Source: K189A clade bacterium (GTDB lineage Bacteria; Pseudomonadota; Gammaproteobacteria; Pseudomonadales; Azotimanducaceae). From it: a stretch of DNA of 32,432 bases. Both the position numbers and the translations under genes were made by a program. The DNA lies in contig CACFGV010000023.1 of assembly GCA_902565895.1 (NCBI GenBank), forward strand, positions 1 through 32,432, written 5' to 3'. Below, in pieces: positions 23,988 to 32,432 of the stretch. The notes beneath the pieces are model-generated. The model was not told the DNA's origin and did no database searches. It saw only the letters and a program-made list of their open reading frames with translations. Position 1 is the stretch's first letter. Each line of letters opens with the position of its first letter.

Positions 23988-26464
23988 ATCTGGCCCTGGT
24001 TTCACGGATGGCCTGGCGTGATGTGCGCTCTGGCGAAATGGGTCTGCTGCTGGTAGCCCTGCTGGTGGCGGTAGGCACGGTCACCTCTATCAGTTTATTC
24101 GTCGACCGGCTTCAGGGTGCCCTGGTGCAAGAGTCCGCCAGCTTCCTGGCTGCAGATCGGCAGATTTCTAGCTCTAGAGAGATTCCCCCGAGCTTTTTTG
24201 CAAAAGCCCAAGAAAAGGGTCTGCAGACGGCTCAGGCACTGGTATTTCAGTCGATGATCTATGGCGGTGAATACAATCAGTTGGTTAGCGTAAAAGCCGT
24301 AGATGGTGGCTATCCGTTGCGTGGCGAGTTAATCGTCGCCGATCAGCCTTTTGGTGAAGGCTATGCCGTTAACAACATTCCTCAGCCAGGAGAAATCTGG
24401 CTTGATTCGCGCTTATTTCCTGCCCTTGGGGTAGGACTTGGTGATCTGGTAGAGGTTGGCATGGCCGAACTGCGAATAGGTGGCGTGTTGGTTGCAGAAC
24501 CTGACCGCGGTGGTTCGATGTTCGACCTTGGTCCGCGACTTCTCATGAATCTGCAAAACGTACCGGAAACAGAAGTGGTGCAGCCTGGCAGCAGGTTGTC
24601 GTATCGAATGCTGCTGGCGGGCCCAGAGGATGAGTTGCAACTGTTAAAAGAAGATTTGCCTCTGGAGCCCAACTACCGCTGGTTAGATATCCGTGGGAGC
24701 AACGCCAGCATCGGTAACGCTTTAGACCGCGCGGAGAGTTTTTTGTTGCTGGGTGGACTACTTGGAGTGTTGTTGGCGGGCGTAGCTGTTGGGCTCAGCG
24801 CGCACCGTTATGCCCAGCGCCATTTCGACCATGTTGGAGTGCTTAAAACCCTGGGTGCAACGCCAGGGCAAATTCTGCGTGGATTTATGGGTTTGTTGCT
24901 GCTGGTTGGTGCGGCAGCCATTGGGCTGGGTTTAGCAGCTGGTGGGCTATTGCACATAGCCATAGTTGAACTGTTGGCGCAATTTCTGCCAGTGTCATTG
25001 CCTGCGCCTGGGCTGAGACCCTTTACCCTAGGGGCGGTAACCGGCCTGATCTGTGCGCTGGCCTTCGCTATGCCAGCCTTTGTACACCTCAAGAGTGTTG
25101 AGCCCATGCGCGTGATACGTCGTGATTTGGGTGTGGCGCCGTTAAGTCGTTGGGCATCTTATGGTGCGGCGGCAGCGGGCAGCCTGGCGTTGCTGGTTTG
25201 GTATACCAAGAACTTTATGCTTACTTTTTGGGCGCTTATCGGCGCCGTGGTTGTGATTACGGTGTTTGGGTTTGTGGCCTATGCGCTTTTGCGCGGTGGC
25301 CGGGTGGCCGGTATGCAGGCTAAGAGTGGCTGGCGCCTCGCGCTGTCTGCGCTGCAGCGCAGGCGACAGGAAAGCACAGCGCAGATTTTGATTTTTGGTC
25401 TAGCCATCATGTTGTTACTGGTGCTGGTCTTGATTCGTACTGCATTGATCGAGGAATGGCGGGCGCAGGTGCCAGACGATTCTGCCAATCATTTCGTCAT
25501 GAATATTGGCCCGGAGGAGGTCGAAGGGGTTGGGGCGCTCATAGAGCAATCTGCGACCCAGGGTGAATTTTTATACCCTGTAGTACGTGGTCGTATTGTT
25601 GGTGTTAACGGCCTGGATGCGAGGGGCTGGCGCACACAGAATCCCCACGTACAAAGGCGTATTTCGTCTGAGCGCAATCTGACATGGATGGCTTCCCAGC
25701 CGTCCAATAATGTTGTGATAGAGGGTCAGTGGTGGGATCCAGACAGCACCGTGGTAGAGATTTCTTTGGAAGAAGAATACGCCGATGAAATGGGGCTCAG
25801 CCTGGGGGACAAGTTAGATTTCGACATTGGCGGACAGCAAGTCAGCGCGGTGGTGAGCAGTTTGCGAAGCTTGGAGTGGGAAAGTCTCAGTCCGAACTTC
25901 TACATTATTTTTTCGCCTCAGGCGCTCGCCGACTTTCCTGCAACATATATGACCAGTTTCTATCTTGAGCGACAGGACAAAACATTTCTTAATACGCTGT
26001 TAAGCTCCTACCCCACAATTACCGTGATCGAAATTGATGCGGTCATCGAGCAAGTGCAAACCATTGTTGATCAGGTCACTCAGGCGGTAGAACTGGTGCT
26101 GGTGTTGGTATTGTTCAGTGGATGCTTGGTGCTTATCGCGAGCATTCAATCGAGCCGTGACGCGCGCATGTCGGAACTGGCGTTGGTGCGCGCTCTGGGT
26201 GGTACGCGCCGCTTGATTGCAGGTTCGTTGACTGGAGAGTTTTTAATTCTCGGCGTCTTCGCTGGTTTGGTTGCGGTGCTGGGTGCCGAACTCACGGTGG
26301 CTGCGCTACAGACGCAAGTCTTTGAGTTGAGCGCACAGATCCATCCGTGGATTTGGTTGCTAGGGCCGTTAAGCGGTGCACTGATCATTACTGTGGTGGG
26401 CCTGATCGGCAGTCGTAGCTTGCTTGATTCTCCACCCATGCATGTGCTGAGGGGGTTGAACTGA
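23984..26464 (+). CDS. ybbP: FtsX-like ABC transporter permease YbbP
   Basis: An 826-residue inner-membrane protein with the YbbP layout. It has an N-terminal helix (about 17-37), a large periplasmic domain, a first FtsX block of three helices (around 255-370), two central helices and a second periplasmic domain. A second FtsX block (about 695-820) includes [22 protein letters not shown] and the ending [13 protein letters not shown]. The cytoplasmic turn [15 protein letters not shown] is typical of these permeases. It starts inside the ybbA stop and its own stop overlaps the ttcA start (TGATG), so ybbA-ybbP-ttcA look like one operon. Confidence 0.93.
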   Translation: MNLALVSRMAWRDVRSGEMGLLLVALLVAVGTVTSISLFVDRLQGALVQESASFLAADRQISSSREIPPSFFAKAQEKGLQTAQALVFQSMIYGGEYNQLVSVKAVDGGYPLRGELIVADQPFGEGYAVNNIPQPGEIWLDSRLFPALGVGLGDLVEVGMAELRIGGVLVAEPDRGGSMFDLGPRLLMNLQNVPETEVVQPGSRLSYRMLLAGPEDELQLLKEDLPLEPNYRWLDIRGSNASIGNALDRAESFLLLGGLLGVLLAGVAVGLSAHRYAQRHFDHVGVLKTLGATPGQILRGFMGLLLLVGAAAIGLGLAAGGLLHIAIVELLAQFLPVSLPAPGLRPFTLGAVTGLICALAFAMPAFVHLKSVEPMRVIRRDLGVAPLSRWASYGAAAAGSLALLVWYTKNFMLTFWALIGAVVVITVFGFVAYALLRGGRVAGMQAKSGWRLALSALQRRRQESTAQILIFGLAIMLLLVLVLIRTALIEEWRAQVPDDSANHFVMNIGPEEVEGVGALIEQSATQGEFLYPVVRGRIVGVNGLDARGWRTQNPHVQRRISSERNLTWMASQPSNNVVIEGQWWDPDSTVVEISLEEEYADEMGLSLGDKLDFDIGGQQVSAVVSSLRSLEWESLSPNFYIIFSPQALADFPATYMTSFYLERQDKTFLNTLLSSYPTITVIEIDAVIEQVQTIVDQVTQAVELVLVLVLFSGCLVLIASIQSSRDARMSELALVRALGGTRRLIAGSLTGEFLILGVFAGLVAVLGAELTVAALQTQVFELSAQIHPWIWLLGPLSGALIITVVGLIGSRSLLDSPPMHVLRGLN

Positions 26465-27204
26465 TGTCGGAGAGGGGGGCGGTTTCTTTGCCGAAGCGTG
26501 ATCCGCGCAAAGGCCAATACGAGAAAAATAAATGTCATAAAAAGTTGCGGCGTTTAGTTGGCGAGGCGCTGACTGATTTCAATATGCTCAGCAATGGCGA
26601 CAAGGTCATGGTGTGTCTGTCAGGAGGAAAGGACTCTTATACTTTGCTAGACATGATGCTCAGTTTTCAGCAGCACGCTCCCATTCAGTTTGACATTGTT
26701 GCGGTGAATCTGGATCAAAAGCAGCCGGGTTTTCCTGAACACGTGTTGCCGAAGTATCTGAGCGAGGTCGGGGTGCCCTTCGACATCATCGAGCAAGATA
26801 CGTATTCCATCGTTAAAGAGCTTACGCCAGAAGGTAAGACCACTTGCCCAGTATGTTCCCGGCTGCGGCGGGGAATCCTGTATAACCATGCAGGACGCAA
26901 CGCCAATCGCCGCAGTAGATTTAATCAAGCTCAGCCAAAGAAACGGTGCCGTACAACAACAAGTGCTACGTCTTGGAGACTATCCTACGGGCCAAGCCAG
27001 CAGTTGCATCACCTGGACAGATCGCGACTACAACAAGGGCGATGTGGCGTTATGGTACGTGCGGGTACTGGAACAACCCAGCCAGCGCTGGGATCAGAAA
27101 AATCAGGTGGTAGAGCGCGCTTGGTCGTCGCCGATCTGGTCATTAACTGCTCCAATGCCAGATCGGTCAGGACCCGAGCGCTAAATCATTGGAGCAAAAG
27201 ATAG
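26464..27204 (+). pseudogene. ttcA: Truncated ttcA (tRNA 2-thiocytidine synthetase) fused to foreign sequence
   Basis: Residues 1-143 are a clear TtcA: a basic lead, [17 protein letters not shown] with the PP-loop SGGKDS at 53-58, [15 protein letters not shown], and the first Cys pair C128/C131 in [18 protein letters not shown]. After position 26892 the family sequence stops abruptly. The GHHRDDI segment, the second catalytic Cys and the C-terminal half, about 150 or more residues, are gone. The frame continues 103 codons to 27204, but that tail ([12 protein letters not shown] and so on) is only the wrong-frame translation of a DUF3604 fragment. Without the second half it should not thiolate C32 of tRNA. 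Either a genomic rearrangement or an assembly join could explain this. Confidence 0.88.
26893..27184 (+). pseudogene. C-terminal fragment of a DUF3604 protein
   Basis: In the frame beginning at an ATG at 26888 the sequence reads [33 protein letters not shown], then [16 protein letters not shown] and [10 protein letters not shown] before TAA at 27182. The YVRVLE-P--RW and ERAWSSPIW blocks are the hallmark ending of DUF3604 proteins, which are normally over 600 residues long and exported. Only the last 95 or so residues are here, with no N-terminal domain and no start signal of their own. The left boundary coincides with the point where ttcA is cut. The fragment cannot be the missing end of the gene at 1-1291 in a simple way, since that gene runs off the left edge on the other strand. 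Confidence 0.8.
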
Positions 27205-27211
27205 ACAGGGT

Positions 27212-28003
27212 TTATTTTCCCATCAAAGACTGAGCAAATTGCCGCAACTCAGTCACCACCGTCTCTGTAGCCTCGCGAATCACAAAGTGCCCAGCCTCAG
27301 GGACATCCACTCGGCGCACATCGCTTAGCCGTCCTTGCAAATCATCAGCATTAGCTGGGGTACCGAACTGGTCTTGTTGGCCGTATATCAACAACGTTGG
27401 CACAGCACTTCGGCCCCAATAACTGCTACTGGGCGCTATCTTTGCGTCCCATCGAGCGCTGGGGCGTTTAGGTGGCCACAGCAAGTCAATCAGTTCGGCA
27501 TAAGCGCTTGGCTGACGGCCTGCAAAACCTGGTGCGCAATAAGCCTGGACAAGGGCTTGAGCCCATGCGGTTTTGTCCCCCGCTCGTGCGCTGTTGCGCA
27601 CGTGCGCCAGCACCTTATCCGGCAGGGTGCTGGGAAACTGTCCTCCGGTACCGCAAATCACCAAACCCTCGCATAAGTGTGGATAGTCCCTGGCAAACAC
27701 CTGGGCCACTCGTCCACCCCAGGCATGACCCACCGCAATTACCCGGGACAGTTCTAACTGTGCCAGCACGGCAGCAGCATCTGCCGCTGTATCTAATAAC
27801 GAAAACGCCCCCATGGCGTGGCTTGCCCCGGCGTTGCGTTGATCAAAACGCACTACTTTCTCTGTAGTAGCCAGCGCAACCGCAACTGGGTCCCAAAACG
27901 CTAAGGGCAGTGTGGCGCCATTGAACAGCAACCACGCGATATCGCCATCACCATCGACACGGTAGTTAATTTGTACGTCCTGTTGCCGCCTTAAAATAGC
28001 CAC
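27212..28003 (-). CDS. Alpha/beta fold hydrolase with Ala at the nucleophile position
   Basis: A 263-residue alpha/beta hydrolase. Recognisable parts are the oxyanion region WLLFNGATLPLAFWDP, strand VVRFDQRNAGAS, the nucleophile elbow VGHAWGGRVAQ, the acid region LLIYGQQDQFGTP and the His motif EAGHFVIREA. The elbow normally reads GHSxGG, but here residue 94 is Ala (codon GCC, one base from TCC Ser). The acid and base are still present. It may be inactive as a hydrolase, use another mechanism, or be a binding protein. GTG 28003 is preceded by GGGAAAG. It is divergent from dgoK (105-base gap) and convergent with the DUF3604 fragment. A sugar lactonase role beside dgoK is only a guess. Confidence 0.83.
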   Translation of the reverse strand: MAILRRQQDVQINYRVDGDGDIAWLLFNGATLPLAFWDPVAVALATTEKVVRFDQRNAGASHAMGAFSLLDTAADAAAVLAQLELSRVIAVGHAWGGRVAQVFARDYPHLCEGLVICGTGGQFPSTLPDKVLAHVRNSARAGDKTAWAQALVQAYCAPGFAGRQPSAYAELIDLLWPPKRPSARWDAKIAPSSSYWGRSAVPTLLIYGQQDQFGTPANADDLQGRLSDVRRVDVPEAGHFVIREATETVVTELRQFAQSLMGK

Positions 28004-28108
28004 TCAACTTTCCCATGTTTGATGCCAGGCCACACAATACCCTAGCAGCCTGGGGTTCGGCCCACGTAAACTGTTCACGTTTCTTTATCAGCCAAAGATC
28101 TCGCGCCT

Positions 28109-29035
28109 ATGAGTTCCAAACCGAATGCCGTGAACATTGTAGTGGATTGGGGCACCAGCAATTTTCGCGCCTACCTGGTGGCGGAAAACGGCAACTGTCT
28201 ACGCCGCGTTGAAACGGCTGAAGGCTTAAACAATGTGCAGCAACCATTTAGCGAGGTGTTGCTAAAACATATCGATCCTTGGTTACAACAACACGGTGCG
28301 CTGGTGACTGTGCTATGCGGCATGGTGGGCAGTCCTGGCGGCTGGCATTTGGTACCGCATCTACCCGCCCCCGCATCGCTAATGCAACTGGCCGAGCATT
28401 GTCACCGACTGACCGAGTTCACCCATTGCCCAGCATGGATCGTTCCAGGCGTCTCTGGCGCGGGCCATGCGGGCAACTATGACGTAATGCGCGGTGAAGA
28501 GGTGCAGTTTTTTGGCGCACAACAACTGCTGCCCCGCTCTGAACATAAGGCTCCACAGTCACTGTGTTTCCCAGGCACCCACAACAAATGGATCGACGCC
28601 TCATCCAGCACACTGAATAATTTTTCCACCACCATGAGCGGTGAGCTATTTGGGCTACTCAGCCAACAATCCATATTGGCCAGTTCCGTAGACGATGACG
28701 CACTGTGGAATGACGACGCCTTTACTCAGGGTCTAGACCACGCCAAACAACCAGGCGGCCTATTGCATCATTTATTCGGTGTGCGCGCGCTAAACCTCAA
28801 TGGCGAGCACAGCCAAGAGATCGGGCTGAGTTATTTGTCGGGATTGATCATTGGCCATGAACTGCAACATTTAGATGCGGATGCGGGTTGTTCCATTGCC
28901 ATTGTCGGCGCCTCAGAATTGGCTCAAAGATATCAGTTTGCCCTCGCCCACTTCGGCTATGATGCTTTTTGTATCGACGGCGAAGCCGCCACTATTCTGG
29001 GCGCCTTGGCTATCGCTGAACAGTTACCGGCTTAG
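28109..29035 (+). CDS. dgoK: 2-dehydro-3-deoxygalactonokinase
   Basis: A 308-residue kinase that phosphorylates 2-keto-3-deoxy-D-galactonate with ATP in the De Ley-Doudoroff galactonate pathway. The phosphate-binding start IVVDWGTSNFRAYLV, the stretch VLCGMVGSPGGWHLVPHLPAP, the FPGTHNKWI segment and a C-terminal IVGASELAQRYQFAL fit the DgoK family in order and length. The ATG at 28109 has only a weak AAAGATC upstream. dgoA follows 9 bases after the stop, forming a two-gene unit. No galactonate dehydratase, regulator or dedicated transporter is present in the window. Confidence 0.92.
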   Translation: MSSKPNAVNIVVDWGTSNFRAYLVAENGNCLRRVETAEGLNNVQQPFSEVLLKHIDPWLQQHGALVTVLCGMVGSPGGWHLVPHLPAPASLMQLAEHCHRLTEFTHCPAWIVPGVSGAGHAGNYDVMRGEEVQFFGAQQLLPRSEHKAPQSLCFPGTHNKWIDASSSTLNNFSTTMSGELFGLLSQQSILASSVDDDALWNDDAFTQGLDHAKQPGGLLHHLFGVRALNLNGEHSQEIGLSYLSGLIIGHELQHLDADAGCSIAIVGASELAQRYQFALAHFGYDAFCIDGEAATILGALAIAEQLPA

Positions 29036-29044
29036 GACTATTTG

Positions 29045-29680
29045 GTGCGCGACCTGCTGATTTCTCACCTCAACAACATGCCGCTTATTGGCATTCTGCG
29101 TGGGGTCACGCCTGACGAAGCCGTGGACACAGTCGGCGCTCTTTATGCTGCGGGTTTTCGTATGGTTGAAGTGCCTTTGAACTCGCCGCAGCCACTGCAC
29201 AGCATCGAGAAAATCACCACCACGTATGCTGATCAAATGCTAATCGGCGCGGGTACGGTGCTGACCACCCAACAAGTCGCAGACGTCCGCAGTGCTGGCG
29301 GACAGCTCATCGTATCCCCCAACACCAACCCAGACGTTATTCAAGCCAGTGTCGAGCAGAACCTGGTCAGTGTTCCAGGTGTCGCGACACCGAGCGAGGC
29401 CTTTTCCGCGATTGCAGCAGGAGCTCATGGCATTAAAGCGTTTCCGGCAGAAATGATCACCCCGGCGGTGATCAAGAGTTGGAAGTCAGTGCTACCCAAA
29501 GACTTCCCAGTGCTTGCAGTGGGCGGTATTGATACAGCTAACATCCCAGCGTATTGGCAGGCTGGCGCTAACGGCTTTGGTCTGGGAGGTTCTTTGTACA
29601 AGGCGGGCAAGTCTGTCGACGCCGTGTCAGCCGACGCCCAGCAGTTTGTTACAGCAATGCGGAACTTAATGCCCGCCTAG
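29045..29680 (+). CDS. dgoA: 2-dehydro-3-deoxy-6-phosphogalactonate aldolase
   Basis: A 211-residue class I aldolase of the KDPG/KDPGal family. It splits 2-keto-3-deoxy-6-phosphogalactonate into pyruvate and glyceraldehyde 3-phosphate. Seen are PLIGILRGVTPDEAV with the catalytic Glu region, EVPLNSPQPL, LIGAGTVLT, and the Schiff-base Lys in HGIKAFPAEMITP. A glycine-rich phosphate site (AVGGIDTANIPAYW, NGFGLGGSLY) follows. The NSP and FPAE motifs match the galactonate version (DgoA) better than Eda. GTG 29045 is 7 bases after AGGA; TTG one codon earlier is possible. Its end overlaps the convergent membrane-protein gene by 4 bases. Confidence 0.92.
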   Translation: MRDLLISHLNNMPLIGILRGVTPDEAVDTVGALYAAGFRMVEVPLNSPQPLHSIEKITTTYADQMLIGAGTVLTTQQVADVRSAGGQLIVSPNTNPDVIQASVEQNLVSVPGVATPSEAFSAIAAGAHGIKAFPAEMITPAVIKSWKSVLPKDFPVLAVGGIDTANIPAYWQAGANGFGLGGSLYKAGKSVDAVSADAQQFVTAMRNLMPA

Positions 29681-30315
29681 TCGACTGTTCTTTGGGCCAG
29701 CGCTTCGCGCCAGCTCAGCCCCAAGGCGATCAGAGTTAAAATCAGCGCCAGGACCAATCGCGGATCACCCAGCTGGAACCAAGGATCCAACGGAAACGCA
29801 ATGGTTTTGTGCATCGCCGCTACTTTGAAGTCGTGGGACCCAGAAAATGCTGGATTGGTCGTAATTTCCATCATGTCGCGACGACTGCGATAGCGCATCA
29901 GTGCGCTCCGAGTCCATTGGTGCATTTCTGGCGCATTCATCAAGTCCAACGCAGAGGCTGCCGCGTCGCCTGCAAAAACCGGATGGCTGGCACGAGCGAA
30001 CAGCGCGGGATACATGTATTGCATGTATTTACCCAATACATCATCGCTGCTTTCGCCGGGTTCCACGCCTGGCACTTGCAGCGGCGTTGCATACATATCT
30101 ATGACATTGATCATGGCGAAGTCATCGCCAGTGTCGGACCGTAAAAACTGCTCTAGTACACGTTTCTGCTCTGGTTCGATACCGCGCTGCTCAAAAAACG
30201 CCATATACTTGTCAATTTCTTGCTCGGTAAGGGGGCCACCAAACGACGTGTACCAGCTAAAAAATGCTATGTACAGAACTGCAGCGGTCAGCCAGATCCA
30301 ACGCGTACGTGTCAT
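29677..30315 (-). CDS. Membrane-anchored protein of unknown function
   Basis: A 212-residue protein with one hydrophobic helix at each end: WIWLTAAVLYIAFFSWY (about 6-22) and LVLALILTLIALGLSW (about 187-202). The central 160 residues are hydrophilic and mostly helical, rich in Met and aromatic residues (KYMQYMYPALFARASHPVF), and would face the periplasm if both ends cross the membrane. I do not recognise a family. A GGAGGG site precedes ATG 30315. It stands between the dgo pair and the hot-dog-fold gene. The 75-base gap to the latter holds a 10-base palindrome but no clear promoter. Confidence 0.75.
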   Translation of the reverse strand: MTRTRWIWLTAAVLYIAFFSWYTSFGGPLTEQEIDKYMAFFEQRGIEPEQKRVLEQFLRSDTGDDFAMINVIDMYATPLQVPGVEPGESSDDVLGKYMQYMYPALFARASHPVFAGDAAASALDLMNAPEMHQWTRSALMRYRSRRDMMEITTNPAFSGSHDFKVAAMHKTIAFPLDPWFQLGDPRLVLALILTLIALGLSWREALAQRTVD

Positions 30316-30390
30316 AAACCCTCCTATTTGGACTCAACTTAATGGAGGACATTAATCAGCGCAAGGCTCCCCCCGCCTGCGCAGGGGCAG

Positions 30391-31242
30391 TTAGCTTGCG
30401 TATTCCGGCGACGATGCTTTCATACAACGCGACTGCATCAGCAGCGTTGCAACCTTGGCACCTTGCGGATCAAAAGCTTGGGTTTCGTACCAAACGTATT
30501 CTGTTTGCGGACTTTGACCCACACACAACACCTTACTGGTCAGGTGGTAATCGTGGTTCATCAACAACGGGCCGCTGTCAAAGCCAATCTCCATGGCACC
30601 AAACAAACCCACCATTTCACCAAGGTAAGGACGCATGCCTTGCATCGGATAAGCCCATAAAAATTCCAGTACTGTGGCAGGCGCAGCCACAGGATCACCC
30701 CAGGGCGAGGCGTCGCGGTACCAATCTAATGGGTCACTGATTAAGTTCTGATCAAAACGCTCGAACTGTCGAGTTGGTGCGGTATGCACATCGTATTCTC
30801 CCAGCGACAGACCTTCGTGTAGACGGTGCAAAATACGCAGCTCGGACGGATCACATGGGCGGAAATCTCGGTTACGTAATTCTGTATCGACGTGTTCCCC
30901 AACAGATGCAGTGCCAGTGGCCACCAACATGCCGTCCTCGCGCTCCATCCATACTTTAATCGAGTCATTACCTGGCGTGCGTTGCTCAGCAAACACCTGG
31001 ACTTGTTCTTTATCAACGGTTGCGTTCTTAAAATTCAGGGACAAATTTCCACGCTCAAACCATTCGTTGCCGAAAATCTGCAACAACACCGGCGGAAATT
31101 GGTTCATGTGAATATCGCCAGCTACGGTGCCGCCCCGAAAGCCGAGCTTCTCAGCCGTCGCATCATCGTGAATGCTGCCTGCGCCCTCGTCCGCGGACCA
31201 ATTTCTTGCGGCCCACAGTGGACCACTAACTACTTCTGTCAT
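30391..31242 (-). CDS. MaoC-like double hot-dog fold protein
   Basis: A 283-residue protein whose N-terminal part reads GSIHDDATAEKLGFRGGTVAGDIHMNQFPP. This is close to the MaoC/hydratase 2 pattern in which Asp and His bind the acyl-CoA. The length suits two hot-dog domains (about 1-120 and 150-280), the second lacking the motif. It probably hydrates or hydrolyses an enoyl- or acyl-CoA, though the exact activity is unclear. A GAGGAGGAAGGG site precedes the ATG. It lies 27 bases after the acyl-CoA dehydrogenase stop, so the two form an operon and likely take part in one beta-oxidation-like route. Confidence 0.72.
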   Translation of the reverse strand: MTEVVSGPLWAARNWSADEGAGSIHDDATAEKLGFRGGTVAGDIHMNQFPPVLLQIFGNEWFERGNLSLNFKNATVDKEQVQVFAEQRTPGNDSIKVWMEREDGMLVATGTASVGEHVDTELRNRDFRPCDPSELRILHRLHEGLSLGEYDVHTAPTRQFERFDQNLISDPLDWYRDASPWGDPVAAPATVLEFLWAYPMQGMRPYLGEMVGLFGAMEIGFDSGPLLMNHDYHLTSKVLCVGQSPQTEYVWYETQAFDPQGAKVATLLMQSRCMKASSPEYAS

Positions 31243-31269
31243 TCCCTTCCTCCTCGCTGTATTCGCAAC

Positions 31270-32432
31270 CTAATCAGGCAAGCCTAATACCCGTTTCGCA
31301 ATAATATTCAGCTGCACTTCGTTCGAGCCGCCGGCAATCGAAATTGATTTCGCCTCAAGCCAAAGTCTACACATGGCGATTTCTTCTTCGCTGAATGTAT
31401 CTCCCTGCCAACCCAAACCCTGGGTTCCTCGTACCTGCAACTGTGCTTCCAATTGCGCCTTCACGTAGTTGGCTTCCACGTACTTAAAGATCGATGTCGC
31501 CGCCCCAGGCGTGTCCGCTGCGGTTTCTTCAACCGCGCGCTGTTGGGTCAGCACGAAACTACGCCGCAACATTTCGATATCAATTAGATCAGAACGAAGT
31601 TTAGGGTCGCTGTGACTCGCCGCCTTGTCGTACTGCTGCACCATATCCGGCATCGGTACTGAGGGTTTAATACGTTGCATGGGGCCGGCTGTATCAGCGC
31701 TGGCAAGAGCCGCCAAACCAGAGCGTTCGTGTTGCAGCAAGCGTTTACCCACTGTCCAACCCTGATTCAGCTTGCCTACCAGATTGGCTTTGGGCACCCG
31801 CACGTTGTCAAAAAATGTTTGGCAAAAAGGCGAATGGCCGTTAATAAGTTCAATAGGTCGGGTACTCACGCCCTTGCTGTCCATAGAGAACAACACAAAA
31901 CTGATGCCTTCGTGCTTTGGCACCTCGCGGTCAGTTCGCACCAAACAGAACATCCAGTCCGCGTAGTTCGCCCCCGAAGTCCAGATCTTTGCGCCGTTTA
32001 AAATAAAGTGGTCGCCTTGGTCTTCAGCGTAGCTTTGCAGCCCAGCTAAATCTGATCCCGCACCAGGTTCACTATAACCCTGGCACCAGGCCACCTCGCC
32101 CCGAGCTATGGGCGGTAGGTGCTGTAATTTTTGCTCTTCGGTTCCGTATTCCAAAAGCGTTGGTCCAAGCATAGAAACTCCCATGCCCCCTAACGGTGGT
32201 CGGGCTTTTATGTTTTGCAACTCCTCGAGCAACACCACGAACTCATCCTTGCTTAAACCGGCACCACCGTATTCTTTTGGCCAAGTGGGTACGGTCCAAC
32301 CTTTTGCCGCCATGCGCTCTAGCCAAACGTAGGCCTCGGGATTTGTGCTGCGCCGTTTGTTGCCACCGCCAATGTCTTCGCCGGCCACCATACGCGTGCG
32401 CATGGTCGGTGGGCAGTTGGCCTCAAGCCACG
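31270..32432 (-). CDS. Acyl-CoA dehydrogenase (C-terminal part, cut by window edge)
   Basis: 386 residues are visible and the frame remains open to the right edge, reading WLEANCPPTMRTRM before the edge-proximal ATG at 32403; the true start is outside the window. The FAD-dependent acyl-CoA dehydrogenase blocks are present: GWTVPTWPKEYGGAGLS, the substrate and flavin segment WCQGYSEPGAGSDLAGL, and KIWTSGANYADWMFCLVRT. The C-terminal end is SIAGGSNEVQLNIIAKRVLGLP. Such enzymes introduce the alpha-beta double bond in acyl-CoA chains. Members of this subgroup often degrade sterols or unusual acids. It is followed by the hot-dog-fold gene, which could take the next step. Confidence 0.92.
   Translation of the reverse strand, partial: WLEANCPPTMRTRMVAGEDIGGGNKRRSTNPEAYVWLERMAAKGWTVPTWPKEYGGAGLSKDEFVVLLEELQNIKARPPLGGMGVSMLGPTLLEYGTEEQKLQHLPPIARGEVAWCQGYSEPGAGSDLAGLQSYAEDQGDHFILNGAKIWTSGANYADWMFCLVRTDREVPKHEGISFVLFSMDSKGVSTRPIELINGHSPFCQTFFDNVRVPKANLVGKLNQGWTVGKRLLQHERSGLAALASADTAGPMQRIKPSVPMPDMVQQYDKAASHSDPKLRSDLIDIEMLRRSFVLTQQRAVEETAADTPGAATSIFKYVEANYVKAQLEAQLQVRGTQGLGWQGDTFSEEEIAMCRLWLEAKSISIAGGSNEVQLNIIAKRVLGLPD

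Noticed and set aside
24382-25707. Several minus-strand open frames inside ybbP
   Set aside because: They are antisense shadows of a well-supported permease gene.
26894-27204. A novel basic C-terminal domain fused to TtcA
   Set aside because: The tail is the wrong-frame reading of a sequence that in another frame gives a clear DUF3604 C-terminus, so it is not a real domain.
30376-30385. CCTGCGCAGG palindrome after the hot-dog-fold gene as a terminator
   Set aside because: It is a 10-base palindrome without a loop or T run; short GC palindromes like this are common by chance.
30342-30740. A 132-residue plus-strand open frame
   Set aside because: It lies mostly antisense to the hot-dog-fold gene and shows no protein-like composition.

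Overview
The window looks like a chromosomal segment of a heterotrophic, probably marine gammaproteobacterium. The evidence is a block of housekeeping genes typical of that class (yaaA, a DUF1244 gene, lepB, a bolA-family gene, trhO, tesA, ybbA, ybbP, ttcA) with moderate GC, frequent GTG/TTG starts and dense packing. A Cellvibrionales-type lineage (Halieaceae/Spongiibacteraceae) is my guess from the content; the sequence alone does not prove it. I saw no rRNA, tRNA, CRISPR array, insertion sequence or phage gene.

Layout. (1) 1-2783: a DUF3604 exported PHP-type protein cut by the left edge, and a GPH-type sugar symporter. (2) 2892-15819: an accessory catabolic region on both strands. It holds a decayed SDR, an intact SDR, a decayed cytochrome P450, a PHBH-type flavin monooxygenase, three VOC/glyoxalase-fold proteins, a second SDR, a small ferredoxin-like-barrel protein, a class I haloalkane dehalogenase, a GST, an ACSF2-like acyl-CoA ligase, and an orphan xanthine-oxidase-type molybdenum subunit followed by a MoaD-like protein. 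Together they suggest oxidation, dehalogenation and CoA activation of a hydrophobic or aromatic (possibly halogenated) compound. The two pseudogenes show that part of the original pathway has been lost. (3) 15816-19296: a DUF2239 gene, an exported PHP phosphoesterase, an MFS exporter and a small membrane protein. (4) 19302-26893: the core block, with the lepB operon on the minus strand, bolA-trhO on the plus strand, and tesA divergent from ybbA-ybbP-ttcA.

(5) At about 26893 ttcA stops matching its family in mid-gene and runs straight into the out-of-frame C-terminal part of a second DUF3604 gene. This is either a rearrangement breakpoint or an assembly chimera, and it is the most striking feature of the window. 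(6) 27212-32432: an alpha/beta hydrolase whose nucleophile position is Ala, a DgoK-DgoA pair for 2-keto-3-deoxygalactonate breakdown, an unknown two-helix membrane protein, and a hot-dog-fold protein in an operon with an acyl-CoA dehydrogenase cut by the right edge.

I recognised no transcription factor gene in the 32 kb. The best regulatory candidate is a long imperfect inverted repeat just upstream of the haloalkane dehalogenase gene (9788-9830).
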